Assembly (NCBI GenBank): GCA_035559995.1
Contig: DATMAM010000001.1
Span: 56,769-120,768, forward strand
DNA: 64,000 bases
Source: DATMAM01 sp035559995
Lineage (GTDB): Bacteria; Desulfobacterota; Binatia; UBA9968
Direction: 5' to 3'
The notes below the pieces were generated by a model that worked only from the letters and a program-made list of their open reading frames with translations, had not been told where the DNA came from and searched no databases. This document shows, one piece after another, positions 54,367 to 62,452 of the stretch; position 1 is the stretch's first letter, and the number at the start of each line of letters is the position of its first letter. Position numbers and translations under genes: made by a program.

Positions 54367-55240
54367 ATATGAGCTTCGTCGAGAGGCGGGGTGGCGCCTG
54401 CTGGCGCTCCCGGGGCTCTGGACGGCGGAGCTTTGGAAGAAGGTCGTCGAGATCGTGGAAAACGAGACGCCGGCGCGCCACCCGCACGTAACGCGCTTCT
54501 ATGTCGCCAAAGAGGACGGGCGCGAAGAGTTTTATCTGAAGACTTATTACTCTTTCGGTCTCGGCGACAGGCTGAAGGATTTTTTCCGCGCCTCCAAAGC
54601 CGTGCGGGCCTTGAAGCAGGCGGAAGCTTTGGAGGAGAGCGGTTTTCACACGCCGCGCGTCGTCGCTGCGGGCGAACAGAGAAAACGCGGCGTCCTGTGG
54701 CGGGCGTTTCTCTTGACGGCGGCGGTCGACGGGCTATCGCTCCCCAAGTTTCTTGACGAAAATCTTGTCGCAGCCGATCCGCCTGACCGGGTCGCAAAAA
54801 AGCGCGAGGGCTTGCGCCTTTTGGCCGCGGAGATAGCCCGCCTGCACGCATGCGGTTTTGTGCACGGGGACCTGGTTCCGTATAACATTCTCGTCCGTCT
54901 GGAGTCCGGCGTGCCGACCTTTTTCCTCGTCGATAACGATCGCACGAGGCGCTATCCATCCTGGTTGCCCCAGCGGCTGTGGCGCAGGAATCTGGTGCAG
55001 CTCAATCGCATCCCCTTGCCTGGCGTCTTTCTCCAAGACCGCGTGCGATTTCTCAAGTATTACCTCGCGCACAGGAACTGGAACGCCGCCGACCGCAGGC
55101 TTCTGAGCTGGCTTGAAAGGCGCACGAGGGAGCGGCGCGCGTGGCGGGATCGGCAAAGCGGCGCGCGCAGTTTTCGCGAGCTGATGAAGTGGGACGGCCG
55201 GCGCGTGACGAAAGAGAAAGTGGCATCATGGCCTCTATGA
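54347..55240 (+). CDS. Second LPS-kinase-like protein (WaaP/InaA family)
   Basis: 297 residues. The kinase-like fold includes the ATP-binding Lys65 (EFYLKTYY), the catalytic loop HGDLVPYNILV (His173, Asp175, Asn180) and FLVDNDRT with Asp196 and Asp198. The C-terminus is rich in Arg and Lys. WaaP and relatives phosphorylate heptose in the inner core. It is a different subgroup from the Kdo kinase-like gene 1.8 kb upstream, so two positions may be phosphorylated. Substrate is inferred from the neighbouring heptosyltransferase only. Confidence 0.78.
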   Translation: MAAWRSKYELRREAGWRLLALPGLWTAELWKKVVEIVENETPARHPHVTRFYVAKEDGREEFYLKTYYSFGLGDRLKDFFRASKAVRALKQAEALEESGFHTPRVVAAGEQRKRGVLWRAFLLTAAVDGLSLPKFLDENLVAADPPDRVAKKREGLRLLAAEIARLHACGFVHGDLVPYNILVRLESGVPTFFLVDNDRTRRYPSWLPQRLWRRNLVQLNRIPLPGVFLQDRVRFLKYYLAHRNWNAADRRLLSWLERRTRERRAWRDRQSGARSFRELMKWDGRRVTKEKVASWPL

Positions 55241-56979
55241 ATTTTTGCGCGGCGTTCGCCGGGCGCGTCTTTGCGCTATTGCTTTTGTGCGCCTTGTTGT
55301 TTTTCTTTCCGATCCAGGACGTCCCTTTCGCCAACAAAGGAGAACCGCGGGAAGGCATCGTTGTCCAGGCGATCGTGAATGAAGGCAACTGGGTTTTCCC
55401 TCTCCGCCCGGACGGGCGCCTCCCGTCAAAGCCGCCTCTCTTTCACTGGCTGGGAAGCTTGGCGTCGCTCGCTTACGGGCAGACGACGGAAGCCACCGTG
55501 CGCTTTCCCTCGGCGCTTCTCGCCACGTTCGGTGTTTTGCTCGTTTACGCGCTGGGCCGGCGCATGTTCGGCGAGGAGGGCGGCTTCTGGGGAGCGGTGG
55601 TTTTGGCGACCTCGTTCGATTATCACTCGCTCGGCATCGCGGCGCGCGTCGATATGACGCTGGCGTTCTTTGTGACGCTCTCTCTGGTGCTGTTTTACTT
55701 TATCGAGTCCAAGTGTCTGTCCGGCGCGCTTTGGCGGGCGCTTTTTTATTTGACGCTGGGCCTGGGAGTTCTCGCCAAGGGTCCGATCAGCTTTGTCCTG
55801 GTGACGCTGGTCATCGCCCTGTTTTATCTTCAGGCGCGGCGTTGGAGCGAGCTCCGGCAATTTTTCTTCAGCCGGGGGATGCTGTTGGCGTTGGCGGTCG
55901 CGGGCTCATGGTACGCGGTCGCGCTGGCCGCAGGCGGCGAGAAGTTTTTCCACAAGCAGATCTTGCAGGAGAACCTGCTGCGTTTCTGGGCCGCGGGCGA
56001 AGAAGGCACGGGCCACGCCAAGCCGTTTTACTTTTACGTGCCGTACCTGTTTCTGAACGGCCTTCCGTGGACTTTGTTTTTACCGTTGATGATCCTTGAC
56101 GGCTGGAAGCGCCGGCCGGTGCTTGACTCGGCTCAAAAGTTTCTGATTCTTTGGGTAGCCGGGATGTTTTTGCTTTTGTCGCTGTCTACCGGAAAGAGAG
56201 CCGATTATCTCCTACCGCTTTACCCGGCTGTGGCGTTGTTGATCGCGCGCTGGCTCGGCACGGCCGGCGAGCCTGCGGAAAAAAAACCGCCCATGGCGCG
56301 AACCATGGGTGCATTTTTTATTCTCGTCGGGATCCTTGCGCTCCTTTTGTTTTGGGACGCCGCGAGATCTTCCGGCTCTGAGTTGCTGTCTTTCGTCGCT
56401 TCCCGGCTGCGCGAGCGGGAGCGGCAGGAGGTGCTGTGGGTGGCGCGCGCGCTCCAGGACCAGCGATGGGTCGTCAGCGCCATCCTGCTTCTGTTTGCGC
56501 TGGTTTCGCTTCTGGCGGGGCGCGCTCTGATGAAGGGGCGGCTTCGGGCCGCGCGCCTTTTCGTATCGGTCCTGGCCGTTCTCGCTCTGGCGTTTGCGCA
56601 CTTGGGCGCGCGCAGGGCGATTGCGGAGAACAAGAGCTACGCCCCGTTCGTCGCGCAAGCGAACCGCGAGCTGAGTCGTGGAGGTGTCCTTTACGTTTAC
56701 GGCGACGGCTTCGACAAGTACCAGATAACGTTTTACCACGGCCGCGCGGTTCCGGCGTTGAACGAAGAGCCGCAAAAGCTCGGTCAACGGCTGCGCGGCG
56801 AGGATCTCGTTATCCTTTCCGAAGCGCAGTGGCGGCGGCTGGCGGCTCATGACGCCGGCTTTCCGGCTCCGATCGCGAAGAGCAAAGGCGTCGGGCCCGA
56901 CGGCGACGCGCCGCTGGTCCTCATCCGTGGAAGCGATCTCAAGTTGAGCAGACCCCAGGGACTGGAGAAAAAACTTTAG
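55237..56979 (+). CDS. GT39 (ArnT-like) polyprenyl-phosphate-sugar membrane transferase
   Basis: 580 residues from the ATG that overlaps the preceding stop as ATGA (ATG at 55228 is the alternative). At least eleven membrane helices are visible. The first periplasmic loop has the GT39 sequence ANKGEPREGIVVQAIVNEGN and then PDGRLPSKPPLFHWLG, which contain the acidic and Lys-Pro residues used for catalysis. SKGPISF-like AKGPISFVLVT follows. It transfers a sugar from a lipid carrier onto a periplasmic acceptor, perhaps the LPS core or lipid A. The C-terminal 130 residues are soluble. Confidence 0.87.
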   Translation: MNFCAAFAGRVFALLLLCALLFFFPIQDVPFANKGEPREGIVVQAIVNEGNWVFPLRPDGRLPSKPPLFHWLGSLASLAYGQTTEATVRFPSALLATFGVLLVYALGRRMFGEEGGFWGAVVLATSFDYHSLGIAARVDMTLAFFVTLSLVLFYFIESKCLSGALWRALFYLTLGLGVLAKGPISFVLVTLVIALFYLQARRWSELRQFFFSRGMLLALAVAGSWYAVALAAGGEKFFHKQILQENLLRFWAAGEEGTGHAKPFYFYVPYLFLNGLPWTLFLPLMILDGWKRRPVLDSAQKFLILWVAGMFLLLSLSTGKRADYLLPLYPAVALLIARWLGTAGEPAEKKPPMARTMGAFFILVGILALLLFWDAARSSGSELLSFVASRLRERERQEVLWVARALQDQRWVVSAILLLFALVSLLAGRALMKGRLRAARLFVSVLAVLALAFAHLGARRAIAENKSYAPFVAQANRELSRGGVLYVYGDGFDKYQITFYHGRAVPALNEEPQKLGQRLRGEDLVILSEAQWRRLAAHDAGFPAPIAKSKGVGPDGDAPLVLIRGSDLKLSRPQGLEKKL

Positions 56980-57040
56980 CTTCGCCAGCCCTTAAGCCGT
57001 GATGCGCTGAGGCGCAAAGTTTGGAACCGCTGCGAATGGT

Positions 57041-57823
57041 ATGCAAGTCGACCGACGCGAAGAGAAAACCGTGATCGTTTTGGGCCTTGCCCGATCGGGC
57101 ACCTCGGTCGTCGCCGGCATGCTAAAATCCATCGGGGTGGCCATGGGCCCCAGCGTTTACGATGACGCCAATCCTTTGGGCTCTTTTGAAGATCGCGACT
57201 TCCAGCAATTCCATAAACAAATTTTTGCGGCGATCGGCGCCGATCGCACCTACTGGAATCCGCCGTCTCTGGAGGAGATCCTCAAGCTGAAAGCCGATTG
57301 GGCCGCAGCGATCGAACGGCTGGTCGCGCGCAAGTCCGCGCCAGGCAAAATCTGGGGATGGAAGCACGCGCGCACGCTTTTGACAGTCGATCTTTTCCTG
57401 CCCTATGTTCATCGTCCGCACTTCGTTGCGGTGTTCAGAAATCCGCTGGATATCGCCAAGTCGTCGGTCGAACTTACGAGAAACTACAGGTCGGACAAGG
57501 TCGATCTTCTCGGGGCGCTCAAGATCGCGGCGTTCTACTACGGCAGAATGGCAAATATACTGGAAACGCATCGAGGCGTGCCCGCCCTGTTCGTCGCGTT
57601 TGAGGACATCGTGAGCCGGCCGCTCAGGGAAGCGCAGCGTATGTGCGATTTTCTCGGGCTGGAGCTCACAGAGGGAAAAAGAGTTGCCGTCGAACGCCTC
57701 GTCATCCCGCGCGCGCAGATCGCCGAGCGGAAGCGGCTGGCGGCGGGCTTTTTCACGGGAAAAGTTCCCCGGCTGATCCGAAACTACTCGCTCCGGTTCC
57801 TCAGCCGTCGAAAAGGGGCTTAG
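57041..57823 (+). CDS. Sulfotransferase-family protein, copy 1
   Basis: 260 residues, no signal peptide. VIVLGLARSGTSVVAGML (about 11-28) is the phosphate-binding loop for PAPS, and FVAVFRNPLDIAKSSVELTR is the second site with the RNP motif. FVAFEDIVSRP and the C-terminal basic tail complete the fold. It differs from the other two copies in the window (RSGTS loop instead of PKSGRTW), so it is a separate subfamily. It lies 61 bases after the GT39 gene. Confidence 0.85.
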   Translation: MQVDRREEKTVIVLGLARSGTSVVAGMLKSIGVAMGPSVYDDANPLGSFEDRDFQQFHKQIFAAIGADRTYWNPPSLEEILKLKADWAAAIERLVARKSAPGKIWGWKHARTLLTVDLFLPYVHRPHFVAVFRNPLDIAKSSVELTRNYRSDKVDLLGALKIAAFYYGRMANILETHRGVPALFVAFEDIVSRPLREAQRMCDFLGLELTEGKRVAVERLVIPRAQIAERKRLAAGFFTGKVPRLIRNYSLRFLSRRKGA

Positions 57824-57958
57824 AAAGGGTGCCTGTGCCCTTAATGCTCGAGGGCTCTAAGTCCGCTCATCGTCTCAGGTCTTTGGCCCAGACGGTGATG
57901 CCGTTGGTTCAAAACGCGAGAAGAATCGAAGCCGCAGGGGCGTTAGAAAAAAGGCTGA
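57824..57958 (+). other. Short spacer between sulfotransferase copies 1 and 2
   Basis: 135 bases. A stop-free frame continues through it, with residues such as RSLAQTVMPLVQNARRIEAA, but there is no start codon, ribosome-binding site or recognisable homology. It could be a leftover of an earlier gene. I see nothing functional. Confidence 0.4.
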
Positions 57959-58918
57959 ATGAACCGGGCGTGGCATGCGGATTTCTTCCTGTCAAGACGA
58001 GGTAGTGCCGTGTACGACGAACTCATGAATTCAATCAGGTGGAATTTGAGCAGGAACAGATTCCGTTTTTCGAAGGCTGATGCGATTGTCGTGTCGCCGC
58101 CAAAAAGCGGACGCACTTGGTTGAGGGTATTTCTGTGCTCTTACTTCTGTACGCTTTACCAACGGGAATTCACCCTGGATGAGCGTGCGTTGAAAGATCT
58201 TGGGGCGCCAGCCTTGGTATTTACCCATGACCTTTTCGAGCATGCAACCGAGCCCCGACTTCTTGCTAAGCTGCGCGGCAGGCATCTGATTCCGCCGAAA
58301 CAACGCCGGAGCAAGCCAATACTGCTTATGGTAAGAGATCCTAGAGACCTTATTGTCTCTTGGTATTTCCAATTAACCAAGAGGAGCAGCACCAGAAGAT
58401 TTGAGGGCTCTTTGGGCGATATGGTTGGGCACCCCCAATACGGGATCAAGGCTATCATCGAACTCATGAATAGCTGGATGTGCGAGTGGGCCGATCGACC
58501 AAAGTTCAAGTTGATCCGATATGAAGATTGCCGTTTGGACCCGGCCGGCACCTTCGGGCAGGTTCTCCAATTCCTAGGGGTGAGCGACATTAATCAGTCA
58601 GCGTTCGACAGCAGCTTGCAATTTTCCAGTTTCGACAACATGAAGAAAATGGAGATTGAGGGGAAATTTGGTGCGGGAATTTTGACTGCGAAAGATGTTC
58701 AGGACAGCGAATCGTTTAAAGTGCGCCGTGGCATTATCGGCGGCTATAAGGATTATTTAGACCAAGCGGTAATCGATGCGCTTGAACAGGAGCTATCGCT
58801 CTTGGATCGTCGTTACGGCTATGGTTTGCCAGGTTACTCAAAAGAGAATCCATGCTTCGATAGCTCAGCACGAAAGGAAAGCGTTGAATCATTTCAAGCC
58901 GCGCACCGTTCACCCTGA
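57959..58918 (+). CDS. Sulfotransferase-domain protein, copy 2
   Basis: 319 residues from the ATG at 57959; ATG at 58025 is an alternative that still keeps the whole domain. The 5'-phosphosulfate loop is PPKSGRTWLR (48-57), and the 3'-phosphate motif is RDPRDLIVSWYF (126-137). The YEDCR and late KVRRGIIGGYKDYLD segments match Sulfotransfer_1 enzymes such as NodH-like proteins. Base composition drops sharply here: 58321-58380 has only 22 G/C in 60. This suggests the gene was acquired. Acceptor unknown, probably a surface sugar given the neighbours. Confidence 0.88.
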   Translation: MNRAWHADFFLSRRGSAVYDELMNSIRWNLSRNRFRFSKADAIVVSPPKSGRTWLRVFLCSYFCTLYQREFTLDERALKDLGAPALVFTHDLFEHATEPRLLAKLRGRHLIPPKQRRSKPILLMVRDPRDLIVSWYFQLTKRSSTRRFEGSLGDMVGHPQYGIKAIIELMNSWMCEWADRPKFKLIRYEDCRLDPAGTFGQVLQFLGVSDINQSAFDSSLQFSSFDNMKKMEIEGKFGAGILTAKDVQDSESFKVRRGIIGGYKDYLDQAVIDALEQELSLLDRRYGYGLPGYSKENPCFDSSARKESVESFQAAHRSP

Positions 58919-58967
58919 GGTTCTCGAAGCGCGAGCGAACGGTTTTTCAGCACCCTGTTATGGCGAC

Positions 58968-58981
58968 GGCTAGCTTAGCTA
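58968..58981. repeat. 14-base direct repeat, left copy
   Basis: GGCTAGCTTAGCTA occurs here, just after sulfotransferase copy 2, and again at 59824-59837 inside the 3' end of the GT4 gene. The pair brackets the FkbM methyltransferase gene. It may be a trace of a duplication or recombination. Confidence 0.6.
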
Positions 58982-58992
58982 GAGCAGGAGCC

Positions 58993-59010
58993 GACAGCAC
59001 TAAAGCTGTT
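58993..59010. terminator. Weak hairpin between converging genes
   Basis: GACAGC and GCTGTT (5 pairs plus a wobble) around a six-base loop, followed by TCTAATC on the plus strand. It sits where the sulfotransferase and FkbM genes converge and could end transcription from either side, but the stem is short. Confidence 0.3.
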
Positions 59011-59051
59011 CTAATCATAACTCCGTTCGTTTATGGGGATAGCGGTGAACA

Positions 59052-59810
59052 TCAGCTTTTTTGGAAAGTGACCACGTTGTTGCGAAGTCCTCTTACATGA
59101 TACCCTTCCTTGAGAACAGCTTCAACGACTTTGCCAGCCGTCTCAATCCCAATCAGGTGCGGATGCAGTTCCACGATAATAGTTCTTAGAGATTCAGGAA
59201 ATTGGGGCGACTGTTCGGCCCAAACAGCCTCCGTGCCTTCAATGTCGGCCACTAGCACCGTTGGTTCTAAGCCGGTCTCGTGACACGCCTCTTCCGCTGT
59301 TACCCATGGCACCGCAACGTGCCTTGCTTCCGATTTGCCCATTCGACCGGCAAGGCTGTTTTTTGAGGGCAGGAAAACTTGTGTTCGCAACTTCTCCGGA
59401 ACTGGTTGTTTCCAAATAGGACAGCAAAGGGCGTGAATCAGGTGAGCGCGGAATCCGTTGACGTGGAGCTGATTTTCAAAATATTGGCCAAGTGTCGCAT
59501 CTGCTTCCAGGCTGACAACTCGACCCCGGCTACCCGCGGCCCGCAACAGGAAGCAGGTTAGGATCCCAATGGACGCTCCAAGTTCTAGAATTTGGTCACC
59601 CGGTTTGACAAAAATCCTCACCATCTCACGCTCAGCCGTCTCATAGAGGCCTCTCATGAGCCGGCGGCGTAAGGTTCGGCTCAAAGGAGACTTTCGGACG
59701 ATCACCTTTATGCCGTCGAGTTCGATCCGTTCCGGCCAGTAAAAAAAGTGTCGAACTGTGAGTGAGAAAAATGCCATCGCGTCAGGTCGTGTATTTTCAT
59801 CAAGCTTCAA
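59052..59810 (-). CDS. FkbM-family methyltransferase
   Basis: 252 residues. The SAM-binding loop is ILELGASIGILTCFLLRA and the acidic site that follows is VVSLEADATLGQYFENQL. TVLVADIEGTEAVWAE and TIIVELHPHLIGIE are standard FkbM segments. Such enzymes often O-methylate sugars in surface polysaccharides. The longest frame starts at a TTG overlapping the GT4 stop; the first ATG is 11 codons later at 59777, and neither has a clear ribosome-binding site. G+C is below that of the core genes. Confidence 0.85.
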   Translation of the reverse strand: MKLDENTRPDAMAFFSLTVRHFFYWPERIELDGIKVIVRKSPLSRTLRRRLMRGLYETAEREMVRIFVKPGDQILELGASIGILTCFLLRAAGSRGRVVSLEADATLGQYFENQLHVNGFRAHLIHALCCPIWKQPVPEKLRTQVFLPSKNSLAGRMGKSEARHVAVPWVTAEEACHETGLEPTVLVADIEGTEAVWAEQSPQFPESLRTIIVELHPHLIGIETAGKVVEAVLKEGYHVRGLRNNVVTFQKS

Positions 59811-60954
59811 GGTCGCCTTGACGGGCTAGCTTAGCTAAAGCTAGCAACTTCTCGTATAGCGCCGTCAACTGTGCCCGGTAGGCCTCAGAGCTAAACAGAT
59901 TTTGAGCGCGTTGGTAGGCCCGCTCAGCCATGAGCCGGCGGCGGTTGGGTGCCTGATACAAGGCATGAATCTCATTTTCGAGGGCACTCTCGTCATCGAT
60001 ATCGACAACCGACCCGAAGGTCGAGTCAGGGATCGCATCCTTTACTCCCTGTGCGGCCGTTGCCACGACAGCTCTCTTGGCGAGCATTGCTTCCGGAATA
60101 ACCCTCGCAAGGCCCTCTCGGCGGGCACAATGGACAAACAAATCGATAGCGCTAAAAAAGGCTCCCATGTCGTCTAAGACTCCTAGAATTTTAACTTCTC
60201 TACGCAAACCCAGTTCCTGGATATCCCGGTTCATGAGAGAAGCGTAACTCGGGTCGGCGTCTCCCGCGAAAATAAGGCTGAATCGTGGTAGGCGATTCGA
60301 ATACTTGAGCCGAGCCATTACCCTCAGCAACAGCCGTTGGTTTTTTCTGTCGCACAGCCTCCCAGCATTTCCCACGACAAAGCCTTCCGGCCAAAGACCC
60401 AGCCGACGGCGGGCCTCTTGTTGGCTGCCGGCGAACGTTTTGGGCTCGTGTCCATTAAAAAGAACTTGGTTTTTTTGATAAAGCTCGGGGACGTCGCGAA
60501 ATTCCTCACATAGCTCGGTAGAAACTGAAATCACGCAACTCAATTGTTGCAGTTGGTATTGCCGGGCTTTTCTTAAAGTGTGATGTCCGTCACGCAAGTG
60601 GGCAACGGAGGAAATTTTCAGTTGTTTCGCTAGTTCGACCGCATGGGGCGCCCACCAGAACTCGTTGCTGTGGACAATAGAGAAGCGCCACGGCTTGAGC
60701 GCGGGCAGCCACTGCCTTCGGATCGAAAGCTTTACCCACGGCCGCTCGAGCCATTTTCGCCACGCGTAAAAAGGTAGCAGGACATAAGGAATTGCACAGG
60801 ACTGGAGCTGCCGTGTCAGCCAACCCTCCTCGGGACAAGCGACGACGGGCTGGTAGCGCGTCCCCTTCAGCGCGCGGAGAGTATCCAACAGTGAGACCTT
60901 CGACCCTCCGAAGCCGGTCGATCCTTGCAGAAAGAGAACGCAAAAGGACTCCAT
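59800..60954 (-). CDS. GT4-family glycosyltransferase, copy 1
   Basis: 384 residues from the ATG beginning MESFCVLFLQ; a longer upstream frame lacks family sequence. GT-B fold: QGSTGFGGSKVSLLDTLRAL is the donor-domain loop. VVGNAGRLCDRKNQRLLLRV and the retaining-enzyme motif EGLARVIPEAMLAKRAVVAT (with the E-x7-E pattern) are present. It overlaps the FkbM gene by 11 bases, so the two form a leftward pair. It adds an unknown sugar, presumably to a surface polymer. Confidence 0.86.
   Translation of the reverse strand: MESFCVLFLQGSTGFGGSKVSLLDTLRALKGTRYQPVVACPEEGWLTRQLQSCAIPYVLLPFYAWRKWLERPWVKLSIRRQWLPALKPWRFSIVHSNEFWWAPHAVELAKQLKISSVAHLRDGHHTLRKARQYQLQQLSCVISVSTELCEEFRDVPELYQKNQVLFNGHEPKTFAGSQQEARRRLGLWPEGFVVGNAGRLCDRKNQRLLLRVMARLKYSNRLPRFSLIFAGDADPSYASLMNRDIQELGLRREVKILGVLDDMGAFFSAIDLFVHCARREGLARVIPEAMLAKRAVVATAAQGVKDAIPDSTFGSVVDIDDESALENEIHALYQAPNRRRLMAERAYQRAQNLFSSEAYRAQLTALYEKLLALAKLARQGDLEA
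59824..59837. repeat. 14-base direct repeat, right copy
   Basis: GGCTAGCTTAGCTA, identical to the copy at 58968-58981. Here it lies in the last codons of the GT4 gene (reverse complement encodes part of LALAKLA), 13 bases beyond the FkbM start codon. Confidence 0.6.
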
Positions 60955-61026
60955 TTCGCTCGCGGTTTTAGGACATTCGCAGCTTGTCCGTCGATAGAGC
61001 GCCGCGTCACGAGCGGCAGCCCTTTT

Positions 61027-61055
61027 TTGACATTTTCTCATACTGTGTCTATCTT
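61027..61055 (+). promoter_or_regulatory. Sigma-70 promoter for sulfotransferase copy 3
   Basis: A perfect TTGACA, 17 bases, TATCTT. The transcript would start near 61062 and run through the pseudogene remnant into the sulfotransferase, giving a leader of over 300 bases. Confidence 0.6.
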
Positions 61056-61083
61056 GTGTCCGCAAGCGCGGAAAGGGGACCGA

Positions 61084-61095
61084 TCTTTTAAAAGA
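61084..61095. promoter_or_regulatory. 12-base perfect palindrome downstream of the promoter
   Basis: TCTTTTAAAAGA, centred about 28 bases after the predicted transcription start, a position from which a repressor could block elongation. No regulator is known for it and AT-rich palindromes can arise by chance. Confidence 0.3.
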
Positions 61096-61201
61096 AGGCG
61101 CCCTGTGCAACAGTGGCATCATGAGCGGCCGTGACACGCCAGCCGACTGTGCCGTAAAAGAGAATCACAGTTGGCAGTCGCGGTTTTGCTGCGCGATTGC
61201 C

Positions 61202-61297
61202 TCGTTTATTCGGTGGAACATCAGCAGCAACGCCCGCCGATTTGCAGAAGCCGATGTGATCGTGGTTTGACCGGATCAGCCAACACGCGGATCCACT
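61202..61297 (+). pseudogene. N-terminal remnant of a fourth sulfotransferase
   Basis: In the frame starting at 61202 the translation reads SFIRWNISSNARRFAEADVI then VV and a TGA stop. It matches copy 2 (IRWNLSRNRFRFSKADAIVV) at 13 of 20 positions and copy 3 similarly. After the stop, CCA ACA CGC GGA TCC ACT still resembles the PKSGRT codons of the PAPS loop, displaced by two codons. There is no start codon above it within the frame (a stop lies at 61154) and no later part of the gene, so only a decayed 5' fragment remains. It lies just upstream of intact copy 3. Confidence 0.75.
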
Positions 61298-61385
61298 CTG
61301 AAACTGCTGCACTGGAAAAGCCGTTAACCTACCTGACGGTCGATACGGTTAGCGCTCGAATTGTTTGTCACGTAGCGGAGTAAAG

Positions 61386-62249
61386 GTGTTTGCGCGGGCG
61401 AAAATGGATCGAGGCGTTCGGGTAAGAAGAAGAAACCTGAGTTCCGCAGCCCGACGTTACCTGGAAGCGGACGCCATCGTCGTTTCGATACCCAAAAGCG
61501 GTCGCACGTGGTTGCGGGTTTTCTTGCAGGCGTATTTCTGCGCCTTAGAGGGTATTCCTTTTATTTTCGACAAATATAAGCTGCCGAATGGAAAAATTCA
61601 GCGGCTGGTCTATACCCATGACCTGTGGCGGCATCTTGCCAGCGCTGGATTTGCCGACCGGCTTCGCGGCAAACATCTTATACCCCGTAAGGCTGTCGAG
61701 ACGAAGCCAATTATCTTAATGGCGCGTGACCCTCGGGATGTCATGGTGTCGCTCTATTTTCAGTGGACGCGCAGAGCGCATGCCTATCGAGGCGCGATCT
61801 CGGAGATGATACGGGACCGGCGGCTCGGAATATGGCCAGTCGTCAATATCATGAACACATGGATGGTCGAGTGGGGGAGCCGCCGTGATTTTAAACTCGT
61901 TCGGTACGAAGATTGCCGCGAGGACACCGAAAAGGAGTTTCGGGACGTTCTGTTATTCCTAGGCGTGGACAAGGTCGATGTCGCCGCAATGAGGCAGGCG
62001 ATCGAGTTTTGCAGCTTCGAAAATATGCGTGCCATGGAAGCTGCGGGACGATTTGAGACCAAGATCCTTAAGCCTGGCGATGTCAACGATCCGGAATCTT
62101 TTAAAGTGAGACGCGGAATCGTGGGAGGATATCGGCGGTATCTCGAGCCGGGCGACGTTGAATATCTGAAGCAGGCGATCTCTGCCCTGGACCCACGTTT
62201 CGGGTATCGGGTCGAGGAGCGACGTTCTTCACAGCCAGCGACCTCTTAG
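61386..62249 (+). CDS. Sulfotransferase-domain protein, copy 3
   Basis: 287 residues from the GTG with GGAG five bases upstream (ATG at 61404 is an alternative; an upstream TTG also exists). The PAPS loop is IPKSGRTWLR with PKSGRT at 36-41. The 3'-phosphate site is RDPRDVMVSLYFQW, then VRYEDCR and KVRRGIVGGYRRYLE. It is a clear paralogue of copy 2, sharing the same motifs in the same order. Its composition is closer to the core genes than that of copy 2. Probably sulfates a surface sugar. Confidence 0.88.
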   Translation: MFARAKMDRGVRVRRRNLSSAARRYLEADAIVVSIPKSGRTWLRVFLQAYFCALEGIPFIFDKYKLPNGKIQRLVYTHDLWRHLASAGFADRLRGKHLIPRKAVETKPIILMARDPRDVMVSLYFQWTRRAHAYRGAISEMIRDRRLGIWPVVNIMNTWMVEWGSRRDFKLVRYEDCREDTEKEFRDVLLFLGVDKVDVAAMRQAIEFCSFENMRAMEAAGRFETKILKPGDVNDPESFKVRRGIVGGYRRYLEPGDVEYLKQAISALDPRFGYRVEERRSSQPATS

Positions 62250-62452
62250 CTCTGTCGGTCCGTGTGTTCTCGCCAAAAATTTCGGCTCGCGCTAAAGCCC
62301 GACAGGTGTACCACGCCTAGGAATCCGTCGAAAGCATTCCTCTCTAGCCGAGCAGTTTACGGGGTTCCGGTCCTTGACCGCTATCTCCGGCGGAGCGGCT
62401 ATGGCGACTCGCGGCAGCAATTTCGTCAGTCTCGGCTAACGCTGGCCGGAGC

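Larger units (their letters stand above)
60955..61385. other. Divergent region with a promoter, palindrome and gene remnant
   Basis: 431 bases without an intact gene between the leftward GT4 gene and the rightward sulfotransferase copy 3. It contains a good sigma-70 promoter reading right, a 12-base palindrome shortly after it, and the N-terminal remnant of a fourth sulfotransferase. Each is listed separately. Confidence 0.7.

Noticed and set aside
61171..61383. Open frame of 70 codons in the gap before sulfotransferase copy 3
   Set aside because: The similarity to sulfotransferases is in a different frame, which is interrupted by a stop; this frame has no ribosome-binding site or homology.
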